Source: Mixophyes australis
Lineage: Eukaryota > Chordata > Amphibia > Anura > Limnodynastidae
Length of the DNA stretch: 64,000 nucleotides
NCBI GenBank assembly: GCA_036250195.1
Contig: JAVHZZ010000003.1
Span: 33,076,335-33,140,334, forward strand
Reading direction: 5' to 3'
In this document: piece by piece, positions 34,193-45,438 of the stretch
Layout: every line of letters starts with the position of its first letter
How positions within the stretch are numbered: position 1 is the first letter of the stretch
Translations under genes and position numbers: made by a program
The notes under the pieces: model-generated
Database searches by the model: none
What the model was told of the DNA's origin: nothing
Seen by the model: only the letters and a program-made list of their open reading frames with translations

Positions 34193-36328
34193 ACCCTTGG
34201 CGGCGATGATCAGACAGACGGCGTCTATCTCAGGCGTGACAGTGGGGCCACGGGAATTCAAGGTCTCTCTCTTCGCAGATGACATACTTCTTTCCCTGAC
34301 GAACCCTAAGGAGTCTTTACCCGCCTTATATAAACTTATGGATGAATATGGCCTCCTTTCAGGCTATAAAATTAATTTTGTTAAATCAGAGGCCATGCTC
34401 CTCCATACTTCCCCTTCCCTTAGGTCCAGTTTACAGACCAATTTTGCACTACGCTGGCAGCCGAATAAGATCAAATACCTTGGAGTATATATCACTTCGA
34501 CCTATGATAGATTATATCGGGAAAACTTCCCCCCTCTTCTGTCTAAATTTAAACAGGACTTGGAGACTTGGAAGAGCTTTATCATATCGTGGCTGGGGAG
34601 GATTATCGCTATTAAGATGAACTTGGTCCCTAAACTTCTATATCTCTTTCAGACTCTTCCGGTGAGGGTTCCCGACTCTGTGTTTAGATATTTGCATTCC
34701 TCCTTCCTAAAGTTTATATGGCATGCCAAGCCCCCTAGAATCTCGATAGCAGTGCTCAAAAAGCCCAGGGCTCGGGGAGGCAGAGGCTTTCCAGACATTA
34801 CATTTTATTATTTGGCATCCCATATGACCCAGGTGGCGGTAACCTATGCCCCTTACCAGTCCATAGCATGGGTAGATCTGGAGCCCCACTATGTTGAGGT
34901 CCCCTCTATGGCCTGGCCAATGTGGATAGACCACCAGCGGCCTCCTCTCTCCAATCTCTTAAATTCTGTTTGTCCCTTTGGGACTCATGCCGGGCCAAAT
35001 ATAAATTGTCCTCCCCTATATCACCTCTGACTCCTCTCTGGGGCAACCCACACTTCCCTCTTGGCAATTCAACTCAGCAGTTTAAACATTGGATGAAGGC
35101 GGGAATAAGGGTGGTTTCGGACCTGGTGGTCAATCAAAATTGGGCTTCTATGTCGGAACTTAATCACAGATTTGAACCGTTTCGACCGGTTTTTTTTTGA
35201 GTACTTCCAGGTCTGACACTTTGCCATGTCGATGTCTCCCCAGGAGGTTTTCCGGGCCCTTACCTCTTTTGAATATATATGTCTACATTCCCCTCTCACC
35301 AAAGGGATGATCTCCCGGATCTATAATTGGCTCATAGACTATACTTTTGATACTCCAGGCCGACATGAGCGGGAATGGGAGAATGACCTGGGACATCCTC
35401 CAGATGACCTATGCTGGGAGGAGATCAGGGAGGGGATTGCCAAGAGCTCGATCTCTACACTAATTAAGGAAACAGCCTACAAGGTGTACTATAGGTGGTA
35501 CTATACTCCTGATAAGCTGTCTCGAATGTTTCCTACGGCCACTCCGAGCTGCTGGCGGGAATGTGGCCAGAGAGGCACGATGCTACATATATGGTGGACC
35601 TGCCCTCGCATAGTTCCTTTTTGGAACATGGTCCTTACACTCATAAACTCTGTCTCAGAACAACACATAGATAAGGACCCCTGGTCATGCCTTCTCTCTC
35701 GCCCTATACCTGATGAGAGCGCGCCTTCTAACAAGCTTATCTCCCATTTCCTGGCAGCTGCTAAATCCCTAATAGCAAAACATTGGAAAGACCCTAGGGC
35801 CCCCTCTATGCAGGAATTACGGTCCTACATAGGACATGTCGCAAGCATGGAGAGAATAACGTGTTACCTTCATGATAAATCACATAATTTAGATAGGGTG
35901 CGGGCCCCCTGGTTTCTACTAGAAAGCCGCAGCTGTCTGTCTAGCACGGCTCTCTCACCCGCAGATGGAATATAGCTCTTGGGCCGCCCCCGGATCCCCC
36001 AGGCTGGTATCGGCGTGCTGCTGGTGAGTAACGTTTGTATGCTATTCTTCTTTTTGGTAGCTAATGCAATAGTGTGGCCTAGCTCTTCCTAGCGATGTTC
36101 CAGGATGGCTTGTTTACTTATTTACTTATAAGCGATGTTGTTAACAGGACCTGTGCCTTTCTACCTTCCTTCCCTCCTTCCTCTTTTCCCCTCCCCTAGC
36201 CCCCATTCCCCACCGATATAAATGTATAAAATTACAGAGACTCTTCGAATATTAATACTTTTATGTCAAATATGTTGATTGTATTTTTCCTGTTGTTTCC
36301 TCTTTAAATAAAGAGTTTAAAAAAAAAA
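34193..36328 (+). pseudogene. 5'-truncated L1 (Tx1-like) LINE, ORF2 C-terminal half
   Basis: The insert starts inside the reverse transcriptase (EPLAAMIRQTASISG), has the catalytic box SLFADDILL with FADD at 34272-34283, then KIKYLGVYIT and a W....S..GRI block. It ends with a C-terminal zinc-knuckle-like motif C-x3-C-x7-H-x4-C at 35550-35603 (CWRECGQRGTMLHIWWTC). Two frameshifts, at about 34940-34960 and 35195-35225, move the frame and then restore it. The 3' UTR holds AATAAA at 36307-36312 and a short A run. The 17-bp TSD AAAAGATGTGAACGTGA stands at 34176-34192 and 36329-36345. ORF1, the endonuclease and the first half of the RT are missing, so it was dead on arrival. Confidence 0.95.
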
Positions 36329-36330
36329 AA
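36307..36330 (+). terminator. L1 polyadenylation signal and A tail
   Basis: AATAAA is followed 8 bases later by a run of A that merges with the target-site duplication. Confidence 0.85.
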
Positions 36331-37137
36331 AAGATGTGAACGTGAGTGATGGGACATTTAGTAGAACTGTGAACGTGCACTGTGGGGTGAGTAGTCCAAC
36401 CCCACCTCCTTGTCTGCCTCCAGGTATGGGGGTGTGGGTGAAAGAGAGGCCACCATGTGAAAGGGCTGCAGGTGGGCCATGTTTCTGTAATTGCCATAAG
36501 GTTGAGGGTGTTTGTGAGGAAGAGGTCGTGTATGAAGGCAAGTTTGTTACAAACAGAGCGTGCCTTCTATAGAGTACATTTAAAGAACTTTGGAAGAGAG
36601 TGGAGACAGGTGATGTGTTTCAGGTTTGCTGGATTTCAGTAACGTTCAGATATATGTGAGGGGGACCTGATTAGGTGATATATCACTAGCTAATAGAAGC
36701 AGGGAGGGAGGAAGAAAGAGAAGAAAGATGATTGTAAGATGTGTGTCCTTTTAGTTTCTGGAGACAGGGTGAGGCTGTTATAACTATTGAAAAGAAATAA
36801 GATAACAGTTCATGAGTGTTCACTAGAGGTCAGTGAAGTAATGAAGGGGATATGTGGATAGAGGTGTGTGTTGCCGAAAGGGTGAAGGAGGATATAGTTC
36901 TGAAGATAACGCCATGAAAGGAAAGCAAGAAAAATAATTAGGCATTGGTATATAGAAAGCAAATAGTAACAAATGCAGGAATTAAAAGACTTCCCTAGTT
37001 GTAATGTCCTGTGCAATCAGAAGTAGAAGTGTAAAGATGCAGCAGATTATTTCTAGAGGTCTTCAGTTGTTGCTCAATGTTTGTGCAGCTGTCTTGTTTA
37101 ACTGTATTTTCTAAACACTTTTTGAGAAACACACTTA

Positions 37138-37303
37138 GGGGCATATTTACTAAACTGCAGGTTTGAAAAAGTGGAGATGTTGCCTATAGCAACGAATCAG
37201 ATTCTAGCTGTCATTTTGTAGGATAAACGAAATAAATGAAAGCTAATTGGTTGCTATAGGTAACATCTCCACTTTTTCAAACCTGCAGTTTAGTAAATGT
37301 ACC
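37138..37303. mobile_element. Palindromic MITE (TTTACTAAACTGCGGG family), copy 2
   Basis: The left end GGGGCATATTTACTAAACTG and right end CAGTTTAGTAAATGTACC are inverted repeats, and AAGTGGAGATGTTGCCTATA is present in both arms. It is the same family as 13979-14154. The right terminus is mutated, so no TSD can be shown. Confidence 0.88.
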
Positions 37304-37353
37304 ACTGCTCACCCACATACTTCTCCCCCAGACTAGATGGTAAGTTATAGTGA

Positions 37354-37676
37354 GGCAGCACGGTGGCTTGGTGGTTAGCACTTCTGCCTCACAGCGCTGG
37401 GGTCATGAGTTCAATGCCCACTCATGGCTTTATCTGTGTGGAGTTTGTATGTTTTCCCCATGTTTGCGTGGGTTTCCTCCAGGTGCTCCGGTTTCCTCCC
37501 ACACTCCAAACACATACTGGTAGGTTAATTGGCTGCTATCAAAATTGACCCTCTCTGTCTGTCTGTTAGGAAATTTAGACTGTAAGCTCCAATGGGGCAG
37601 GGACTGATGTGAATGAGTTATCTGTACAGCGCTGTGGAATCTGTGCCGCTATATAAATAAATGGTGATGATGATGA
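37354..37676 (+). mobile_element. V-SINE, full length
   Basis: It has the head GGCAGCACGGTGGCTTGGTG, a B box in GGTCATGAGTTCAATGCCC, the core TTTGCGTGGGTTTCCTCC and a tail GCTATATAAATAAATGG plus GATGATGATGA. It is the same family as 2621-2977 and 19412-22115. The short frame across the head is not a gene. Confidence 0.9.
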
Positions 37677-38229
37677 GGCTGCTTTCAAAATAAGCTATTT
37701 CTGTGCCAATTGGACAGCTGATCAGAGAAGGGAGGGGGGAACACTTGGGCTTACTCAGGCTATATGAGAGCCAGGCCAGAGTCATAAAATTGGTTCAATG
37801 AGCAACAACTAAACACAGGTTAAGCAAGTATCAAAGTCCTATAACATACTTTTAAAAAATACAGTTACAGAGAAGAGAAGAAGAAAAGATGAGATGAGAT
37901 GTTCAGTTCTTGCACATGCTTTTAAAAAATACAGGCGCACAGTCTGTGGCCACCTGCTATACTGGGGATTACCCACACCCTAACGCTCTTAAATATCTTC
38001 ACCAGCAGTTTCAGGCAGTTGGAAGCTACACACAGTAATGGTCATGGTAATGGCCTTAGAGCCTCTTTCCCACCAACAAGTGAACTGATCTTACATGTTC
38101 CTAGAAGGGGCAGAGACTGCAGACACTCTCAGTGGAACTCCTTTCACATTTCTAACACCCTATACAGGAAAGTGCACACAAATATCAAAGTAGCAAAATT
38201 AAATAATGATATACCCTACCATTAGGACC
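37677..38229. other. Unannotated DNA
   Basis: No feature recognised; TTTTAAAAAATACAG occurs twice (about 37850 and 37920). Confidence 0.4.
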
Positions 38230-38231
38230 TA

Positions 38232-39320
38232 CCGTATTTTTCGCACCATAAGACGCACTTTTTCCCCCAAAAAAAGTGTGTGTGTCTTATGGAGCGAATA
38301 CCTGGTGTCCGTGGGGACACTAAAGCGTCCTGCTGCCCGGCGGATGTCTCTATTCTCCAGTGCGCATGCGAGTGACCTGGTGGACGCGACCTACGCTCTA
38401 TACAGTCGCCGCTCCGAGGGAAAATGGAGAAATTCCTACAACGAGGTGTCCTGGTATGTTATCTCCACCCCGTTCCCTGCCGTCTGGCACACATGACGAT
38501 ACGGAGGAGAATCTTCACCGACCAACGGTCACCAACTTGTGCCGGATCTTTGCAGTGTTCCTGAGTGAAACGCTCTCTCTTTGATTCTTTCAGGTATGAT
38601 GGTATTACTGTCAGAGTAGCCCGATGCCCGGCGGGATTCTCTAAGTCCGGACATCATGACCTAGTCTGTCAATCCTTTTGCAGCCGGTGTGGTTGGGGTA
38701 TTAAAGAAGCCGATCCAGATTGAGGGCTATTTTTACTTTTAGCTTTCTCATTCGCAAAAGGACTCCGTTGCAGCGCGTGATACATCTCGGTATAACAGAG
38801 CATGGAGGAACGTTCACTGGCAGGGAAAGAATAGGGTAAGATCTATTTCCCTTTGTACTCCACCAAGTGTCCACACTTGCTTAGTTACAAAAGAGCTTTT
38901 AAACATTCATTCAAGTTTATCTGTGTGTCCAGATTCATTTTTATCGTTCTGTGCATGGTTTTATTTATACACTTACACTTTGTGTCTTTAGCGCTGAGTT
39001 TAGAGGAGGATTCATCTTTCTCTATATGTTTTGATATATTGTTTATTTACTTGGCAGCTTAGACACTACTTTGAAGGAGAAGCGCTTTATATTATCCCCC
39101 TTTTTCGTTTGACAGCAGCTGACAGCTATTACAGCATGCCGGGGACATACTTCTGAGTAGAGCCTCAATATACACTTACCGATAGTATCCAGTAGGCTCA
39201 GGCTGCAGCTTAGGGTGTCAGATTTGAGATTTGGTTAAGAATATTTTTTTTCCTGTTTTCCTCCTCTAAAAACTAGGTGCGTCTTATGGTCAGGTGTGTC
39301 TTATGGAGCAAAAAATACGG
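38232..39320. mobile_element. TA-flanked non-autonomous DNA transposon
   Basis: The left end CCGTATTTTTCGCACCATAA and the right end CTTATGGAGCAAAAAATACGG are inverted repeats, and TA lies on both sides (38230-38231 and 39321-39322). Each end contains its own small inverted pair (CCATAAGACGCAC with GTGTGTCTTATGG on the left; a doubled GTCTTATGG on the right), so either terminus can form a secondary hairpin. The 1.09-kb interior has no transposase. I know similar ends from frog and lizard genomes but cannot name the superfamily with certainty. Confidence 0.82.
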
Positions 39321-39322
39321 TA

Positions 39323-40567
39323 TTTATGATCTTATACTGAGTTTGATTTGTTTAAAAAGTTGAGCATTAATAAAACAGAAGTAACAGTACCCTTATACTC
39401 TTGGACCACATGCATTTTTGGGTTAAAAGTTGAAGAAATGACAAATAGAGTTACACAGCAATATATAAAGAATCTATTTATGATAACTAAGGTCTGTATA
39501 GCTACAATATGTTTGGCACCTGGCTATCCAAAAAATGTACGGTTGGATCAGGTTGGTTAATGAAACAATAGGGCATTAACAATTTGTGTACCCTAGCAGG
39601 AAAGCCATATTAAAACTTTAAAATATTTGAGGTAGGTGGATCAATTCCCTTTATGCTATTGCTTCAATGAGATAGCCCAGTTTGGATAATTAACCCCGCA
39701 GGCACCCATGCCATTCATTCATTTATTTATAACTACATGTTTTTCTCTCTTTTGCAATCACTACAAGACATATGATTCTTTATGTTGTGATTTTGACAGA
39801 TATACTATGCTATTTTTATGTAATCCATCAGGTGGTAAGTTTGCTTAAAATATTTCCAATGATTAATGTGTTATGCATGTTTGTTTGTTTGTTGGTTTTG
39901 TAATTGTAATTGTGTTTGGATGTACAGCCAGTACATAGACTGTAATGTTTGTCAAGGTATTACGAAATGATAATAAAAAAGCTAGATTAAAAAAAAAAAA
40001 ATTGCAAGTCGAAAAGCCAGTAAATATGCATTCAGGTGCTCAATTTAAGCAACTGTCCCAACCATTAGGACGGTTAGGAGTTTTGTGCCAAAATATTGGG
40101 AGGTATGCCACGATTGCTATCGCTCTGCACAGCATGGGTGGGTACAGCAAGGCAGATGTGTTTTCAGGAGAGAGAAGGGGTGTAAGCACACACATCAGGG
40201 GAATATGAACATGTCCCCAATGTGACATGACCATGCCCTTTTTCAGGTAGCGATCTGATTTGCAAAGGGGAAATTTTGAACTCTCGAGGGAATAATATCT
40301 TGTATGTGATTTCTTTTCAGTGGTGTATAAATACAATTATCATCACTATACGTATTTTATTAGAAGGATGTGTAATTTTGGTTATATTTTTGTTGGAAGC
40401 AAACATTCTGTTTTGTCTGTAAGGAGGCATTATTGCTGGTAAGAAGCTTTAAAACGTCAGCACTGCCTTCACGGACTTAGAAAGTCCAGAACTGAGTTAT
40501 AGATCACTTGTTATAAAGACCCAAAATAGCTTTATAAAAAGAATCATAAAAACTTTGTAACTAAATA
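39323..40567. other. Unannotated DNA
   Basis: AT-rich, with no gene or repeat recognised. Confidence 0.45.
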
Positions 40568-41405
40568 TACCATATGGACAAATGTATTTGGCCACACCTG
40601 TTAATTATTGAATTGAGGTATTTCAATCAGACCCGTTGCCAGATGTGTATAAAATTATGCACCAAACCATGCAGTCTGCATTTGCAAATATTTGTGATAC
40701 AAAATGGGTTGTTCTGAAGAGCTTCAGTGAGTTCAAGCGTGGTACTGTGATAGGATGCCACCTTTGCAATAAGGATTGTGAAATTTCATTCCTGCTGGAT
40801 ATTCCAGTCAACTGTAAGTGATATTATTAGAAAATGGAAGCATTTAGGAACAACAGCTACTCCACGAAGTGGAGGACCACGTAAAATCAAAGAGCGGGGT
40901 CAACGACTGCTAAGGCGCATGGCGCATAAAAGTTGCTAACGCTCTGCTGATTCCATAGCTGAAGAGTTCCAAAATTCCACTGGCATTAATGTAAGCACAA
41001 AAACTGTGCAGCGGGAGCTAAATGGAATGAGTTGGCAAGCAGTTGCATGTAAGCCTCACATCACAAAGACCAATGCCAAGCGTCGGATGGAGTGGTGTAA
41101 AGCACACTAATACTGGACTGTGGAGTAGTGAAAATGTGTTCTGTGAAATGATGAATCACGCTTCTGTTTGGCAGTCAAATGGGCGAGTCTGGGTTTGGCG
41201 GATGCCGGGAGAACATTGCCTGCCTGACTGCATTTGGTGGAGGAGGGATTATGGTATGGGGCTGTTTTTCAGGGTTTGGACTAAGCCCCTTATCTCCAGT
41301 GAAGGGCAATCTTAATGCTTCAGCATACCAAGTAATTTAGACAATGCTATGCTTCCAACTTTGTGGCAACAGTTTGGGGAAGGCCCTTTTGTATTACAAC
41401 ATAAG

Positions 41406-41634
41406 TGTAACGATACTGGTGGTATTATCTGAAGCCCTATAGCTGAGTAGATATCCAGCAAGTAGTCAGACGTTTGCTGGTTTGATACACAAGAGGGTAG
41501 TCAGACATTTGCCGGGTCGGCACACAAGCGAATAGTCAGATGTTTGCTGGGTCGGTACACAAGCAGGTAGTCACAGATGCAAGGAAGTGTAGCAATTAGC
41601 AGGAGCTGAGCAAGCAGAATACTTAAGCACATGT
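41406..41634 (-). repeat. Gypsy 3' LTR, truncated
   Basis: It matches 48498-48725 of the 5' LTR (GGTGGTATTATCTGAAGCCC, AGTAGATATCCA, ACACAAGCAGGTAGTCACAG, GCACATGTCTGA), then stops abruptly. The missing part is the U3 side. The deletion also removed most of the chromodomain, because the coding sequence ends at ILDS right beside the truncated LTR. Confidence 0.85.
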
Positions 41635-41635
41635 C

Positions 41636-42025
41636 TGAGTATATTTCTAATTATTCATGAATCTAATATTTTCTCTACCAGAAATTCTTCATGTTCATCA
41701 ATTTGAACGGGATTCGGAAGAGGCAAGGTGCGACCAGGAACAGGATTTGAAATCACTGTCTTCAGTAAAGAAACATGAAAGACAGGATCCACCTTCATAG
41801 ATCCAGGGAGTTCAAGTCAGATGAACTGACTTGTGCCAAAATCTTAAAGAGTCCTATATGTTTTGGTCCTAGTTTAGAAGTAGGCACGCTTACTTTTAGA
41901 TTTTGTGTGGAAAGCCAAACATCGTCTCCAATGTTTAAAACTGGTGCAGCTTTACGATGCCTGTCTGCAATTCTCTTTTAACGGTCTTGAGCATTGTCAC
42001 AAACACGCTCCCAGCCGCCGTGACT
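41636..42025 (-). pseudogene. Gypsy integrase C-terminus and start of chromodomain
   Basis: On the minus strand: WERVCDNAQD, then RHRKAAPVLNIGDDVWLST, then LGPKHIGLFKI, the SH3-like C-terminal region of chromoviral integrases, followed by an FMNMKNF/EEFLVEKILDS-like block that begins a chromodomain. Stops break the frame. The chromodomain would guide integration toward marked chromatin, but here it is cut off by the deletion at the LTR. Confidence 0.75.
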
Positions 42026-42027
42026 TT

Positions 42028-43421
42028 AGGGTGTTTGCTGTATGAGGTCACACACGATTCAGCCCGCAGTCTCTCTCACCTAACACACAGGTTCTAGACC
42101 TACGGAATCGCCCCCAAACACAGCGCTCTCACACCCCCCAGCCACTTCAAGGTTCAGCCACCACCTATTGGGTACGGGCAATAGGACCCCAATATACTGT
42201 CCCACACTGGCACACAGGCTTCTAGTACCACAAACTAGCAAGACTCACACCAGCACACACAGGGTTAACTCTTCACACCTCCAGACTGTTACACAAATGT
42301 AAATACAAGCACACACAGCTTGTTAATCAAATGTATCAACATATCACACACTGGCATTCCAAGGGTTTACCTGGACGAGCAATCTATCTTCTAACAAGGC
42401 TAATGGATTCTTTAGAGTATTAAGGACGCAACTTATTAAATTATAGATTTAATATACAAAAAGTACAGGGCATACAGATAACAAAAATAATGGATAAAGA
42501 TTTGACATACAAATAAAAAATTGCAAACAGTTATAAAACAACTGGGATGAAAGTACAGAGCATTACTTACAAATAATAATCTGTATGCCTGGGGCAGGCA
42601 GGAAAGATGGACAGTCCTTCAATTAGATTGATTCCCCAAGAAGCTGACAAATTCTCCTTTCCACACACAGGTTTTTAAGCAAACTCAAATGGGACGGCAT
42701 TCACAGGGGCAGTGTAAATGCTAATGTGGGGGCGGAAATGTCCCCTGGGTGTTACCTCAGGTTTGGTCAAACTATTCCTAAGTTTTGACCTGTTGGTAAT
42801 TCTTCACAGATATATCTCAGAGAAATAACACCCCCCTCAATAAACCGGTCATAATCTCCCGTACGTTTAAATACCAAATATGATGAGATTACAACAATAT
42901 CCAATCTCATCCTGAAATACATGTGATTATGGCTGTTCCCTGTGTAGTTGGTATCCATGTTTTAAAACCCTTGTGTGGTTTTTGCCCCTCAGTACGAAGT
43001 GGCATCCAGATTTCCCCAAAATATGAACTATGACAACATTTTCCTTTGAAGGTCATATTTCTATATACCTGCATAGAGACCATGCAGATTTTTATACCAG
43101 AGTCTCCAAAATTTGCACCTAGGCGTCTGGCTCTCCAATTTACACCCAGGAGTTAGCTTGTGTTTACACTACCTATTGAAAGGAAGTCAATTAGCTAGGG
43201 AAATACAGGATCAAATACAATGGATGTCTGTGATCTGCATATCTTAAGCTGGTCTCTGCACAGAGGTTTACCTAATTCAATTACCTCCTCCTGGGCTCAT
43301 TTGGCCACACCTTTATCTGAATTGAAGATCAGGTTAATTTAGGTATTCATGTAAAGAGTTATTTTGGGTCCTGACATCCAATATTCTATTTCAGCATATC
43401 AGATTTATGCTCTCATCCTGA
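42028..43421 (-). mobile_element. Probable solo LTR inserted in the integrase gene
   Basis: The coding homology stops at about 43421 (ETLQHAC-like block) and resumes at about 42025 (WERVCDN). The 1.4 kb between has no pol sequence. On the minus strand it begins TGTCAGGATGAGAGC and ends GACCTCATACAGCAAACA, giving TG...CA termini. An ATTAAA is present about two-thirds along, at about 42440. No clean TSD is visible, so the type is uncertain; it may be a retroviral-type solo LTR. Confidence 0.55.
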
Positions 43422-44414
43422 CAAGCATGTTGTAATGTCTCCCTTAATACTTCAAGATTATTTTATAGAGACTCTAATCTGGATGTAACAGCAGAAATGG
43501 AAGAATCCTGTGAAAAAATGGATAGTAGGTTTGGATGATACCTCAATTTGGCATAAAAAAGTCTTGTGGATGAGTTTTGCGAGTTGTTGTATGACAACTC
43601 TGCCATAGGCAGAATATTAACCCATTCATCTTACAGGTGGCAAATGTAGCACCGTAGATATTGTTCCAGTGTCTGGTTGGTGTATTCTGTCTGTCCATTG
43701 GATTGGGGATGGAAGGCAGTTGATAATTAAATATTAATATTTAGAGCACTACAAAACTGCTTCCAAAAAACGTGAAGTAAATTCAACTCCTCGGTCAGAA
43801 ACGACATCAGGAATTTCATATAGACGAAAAACTTTTCTAATTAGTAATTCTGTTGTTTCTTTTGCAGAAGGAAGTCCACGACAGAGCACAAAATGAGCCA
43901 TTTTTGTGAGTCGATCTACAACCATCAGAATTGTAGTCATACCCTTCGACGATGGTAAATCCACAATAAAATACATGAAAATTGAACCCCATGGACGAGA
44001 AGGGACCGGAAAAGGTTGTAAAAGTCAAAGTGGAGCAGTGCGTGGAGTCTTAAATCAGGCACAAGTAGTGCAGGATACAAATCTTTTAACATCCTTCTTA
44101 TATTTTGACCACCAAAAGTAATGAGATAATAATTCCTCAGTCATACAAACACCCTTGTGGCCCATTAGTCTAGAGTCATGAACAAATTGGGAGTACTTTA
44201 ATCGTGCTGCTGCTAGTACATACAGGCGGTGTTTATACTTCCATATGTTATCTCGATATGTTAAGTGCAAATCTAAAGCAGGATTTAAAAGGATTAGATC
44301 TATACTGTAACCCTCCTTGATGTCAGAAAACAGCTCCCCCGTGCCAATAGCTCCCAGGAAATTTGACTTAGAGAGGATTGACTCTTCTGGCTGGACCTGT
44401 TTTGAGTCTTCCAT
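43422..44414 (-). pseudogene. Gypsy integrase, zinc-binding and core domains
   Basis: Minus-strand blocks in order: FVHDSRLMGHKGVCMTEELL ... FVSCTTCA (44055-44200), the H-H-C-C zinc-binding domain; then FIVDLPSSKGMTTILMVVDR and VVSDRGVEFTSRF (43760-43980), which carry the first two core acids. A degraded stretch to 43422 follows. Frameshifts lie between the zinc finger and the core, and again after TSRF. Confidence 0.85.
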
Positions 44415-44419
44415 GTATG

Positions 44420-44961
44420 CTCTAGATAGAGCATCAGCGTTCCCATTCCGGGATCCAGATCTATAAGAGTCAAAACTATTTAGGAATAAACTCCATCTGG
44501 CTTTTCAAGGAGAAAGTCTCTTTGCAGTTCGAACAAACTCTAGATTCCGGTGGTCAGTAAGCACGGTAATTTGATGTGCAGCACTTTCAAGCAAAAGTCT
44601 CCATTCATTAAATGCAACAACAAAGGCTATTAGTTCCTTACTCCCTACATCATAATTCTTTTCTGAAGCAGTCATTTGATGAGAGAAAAAAGCACATGGA
44701 TGTAGTAGCTTCTTCTCTCATATTCTCTGTGATAATATTGCCCTTTCAGCTTCTGGAGACCAAAGGAAAGATGTTGATCTTAGTTAATTGAGTGATTGGT
44801 GTCACAATCTTAGAGAAGTCTTTAATGAAATGTCTACAGAAATTTGCAAATCCAATAACCCTTGGTACCTCTTTGACATATGTTGGGGCTGGCCAATCTA
44901 CTATAGTCATGACTTTGCTAGGGTCCATTCCCAAACCTTGAGGTGAAATGACATAGTCCAA
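44420..44961 (-). pseudogene. Gypsy connection region and RNase H
   Basis: [20 protein letters not shown] and [19 protein letters not shown] (44746-44961) are the post-RT connection. The RNase H part then reads [30 protein letters not shown] and [12 protein letters not shown]. The segment with the first RNase H acid (usually in a VDAS-like block) is deleted near 44740, and a stop interrupts the block after AKRLSP. Confidence 0.8.
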
Positions 44962-45438
44962 AAACTGAACCTATGTTTGGTGGAATTCACACTTTTCCAA
45001 CTTTATATACAAATGGTGTCTGTGAAGATGTTCCAGTACAGTTCGAACCTGTTGTTGATGCTCTTCTTAGGAATTTGAGAAAATTAGTGTGTCTATAGAT
45101 ACCAACAAATTGGTCAATTAAATCTTTAAAAACGTAATTAATGAAATGTTGGACTGTAGCAGGGGCATTGCACAATCCAAAGGGCATCATCAAATGTTCA
45201 AAATCTCCATACTTACTTCGAAAGGCAGTCTTCCATTCATCACCAGATCGTATGCAAATTAAATTATATGATCCTCGAAGATCTAATTTAGTAAAAATCC
45301 TTGCTGAGCGAAGCCTCTCCAGTAATCCTGAAATAAGTGGGAGCGGGAAACAGTTCTTGATTGTCACTTTATTCAATGATATATAATCAATACATGGTCG
45401 CAATGAACCATCCTTCTTTTTCACAAAAAAATAGGTGC

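Larger units (their letters stand above)
33190..36960 (-). pseudogene. L2/CR1 LINE endonuclease region, split by an LTR and an L1
   Basis: Three separated pieces (33190-33278, 33993-34192 and 36329-about 36960) are colinear with 6595-7040 of the L2 copy at 5345-7040. On the minus strand the endonuclease motifs are legible: MAITETWP near 36480 and IVIMGDFNIPI near 34040. The stretch from 36560 to 36960 continues the element's 5' part without a frame I recognise. Both inserts are flanked by duplications of L2 sequence, so this copy is older than either. The RT half is missing. Confidence 0.82.
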
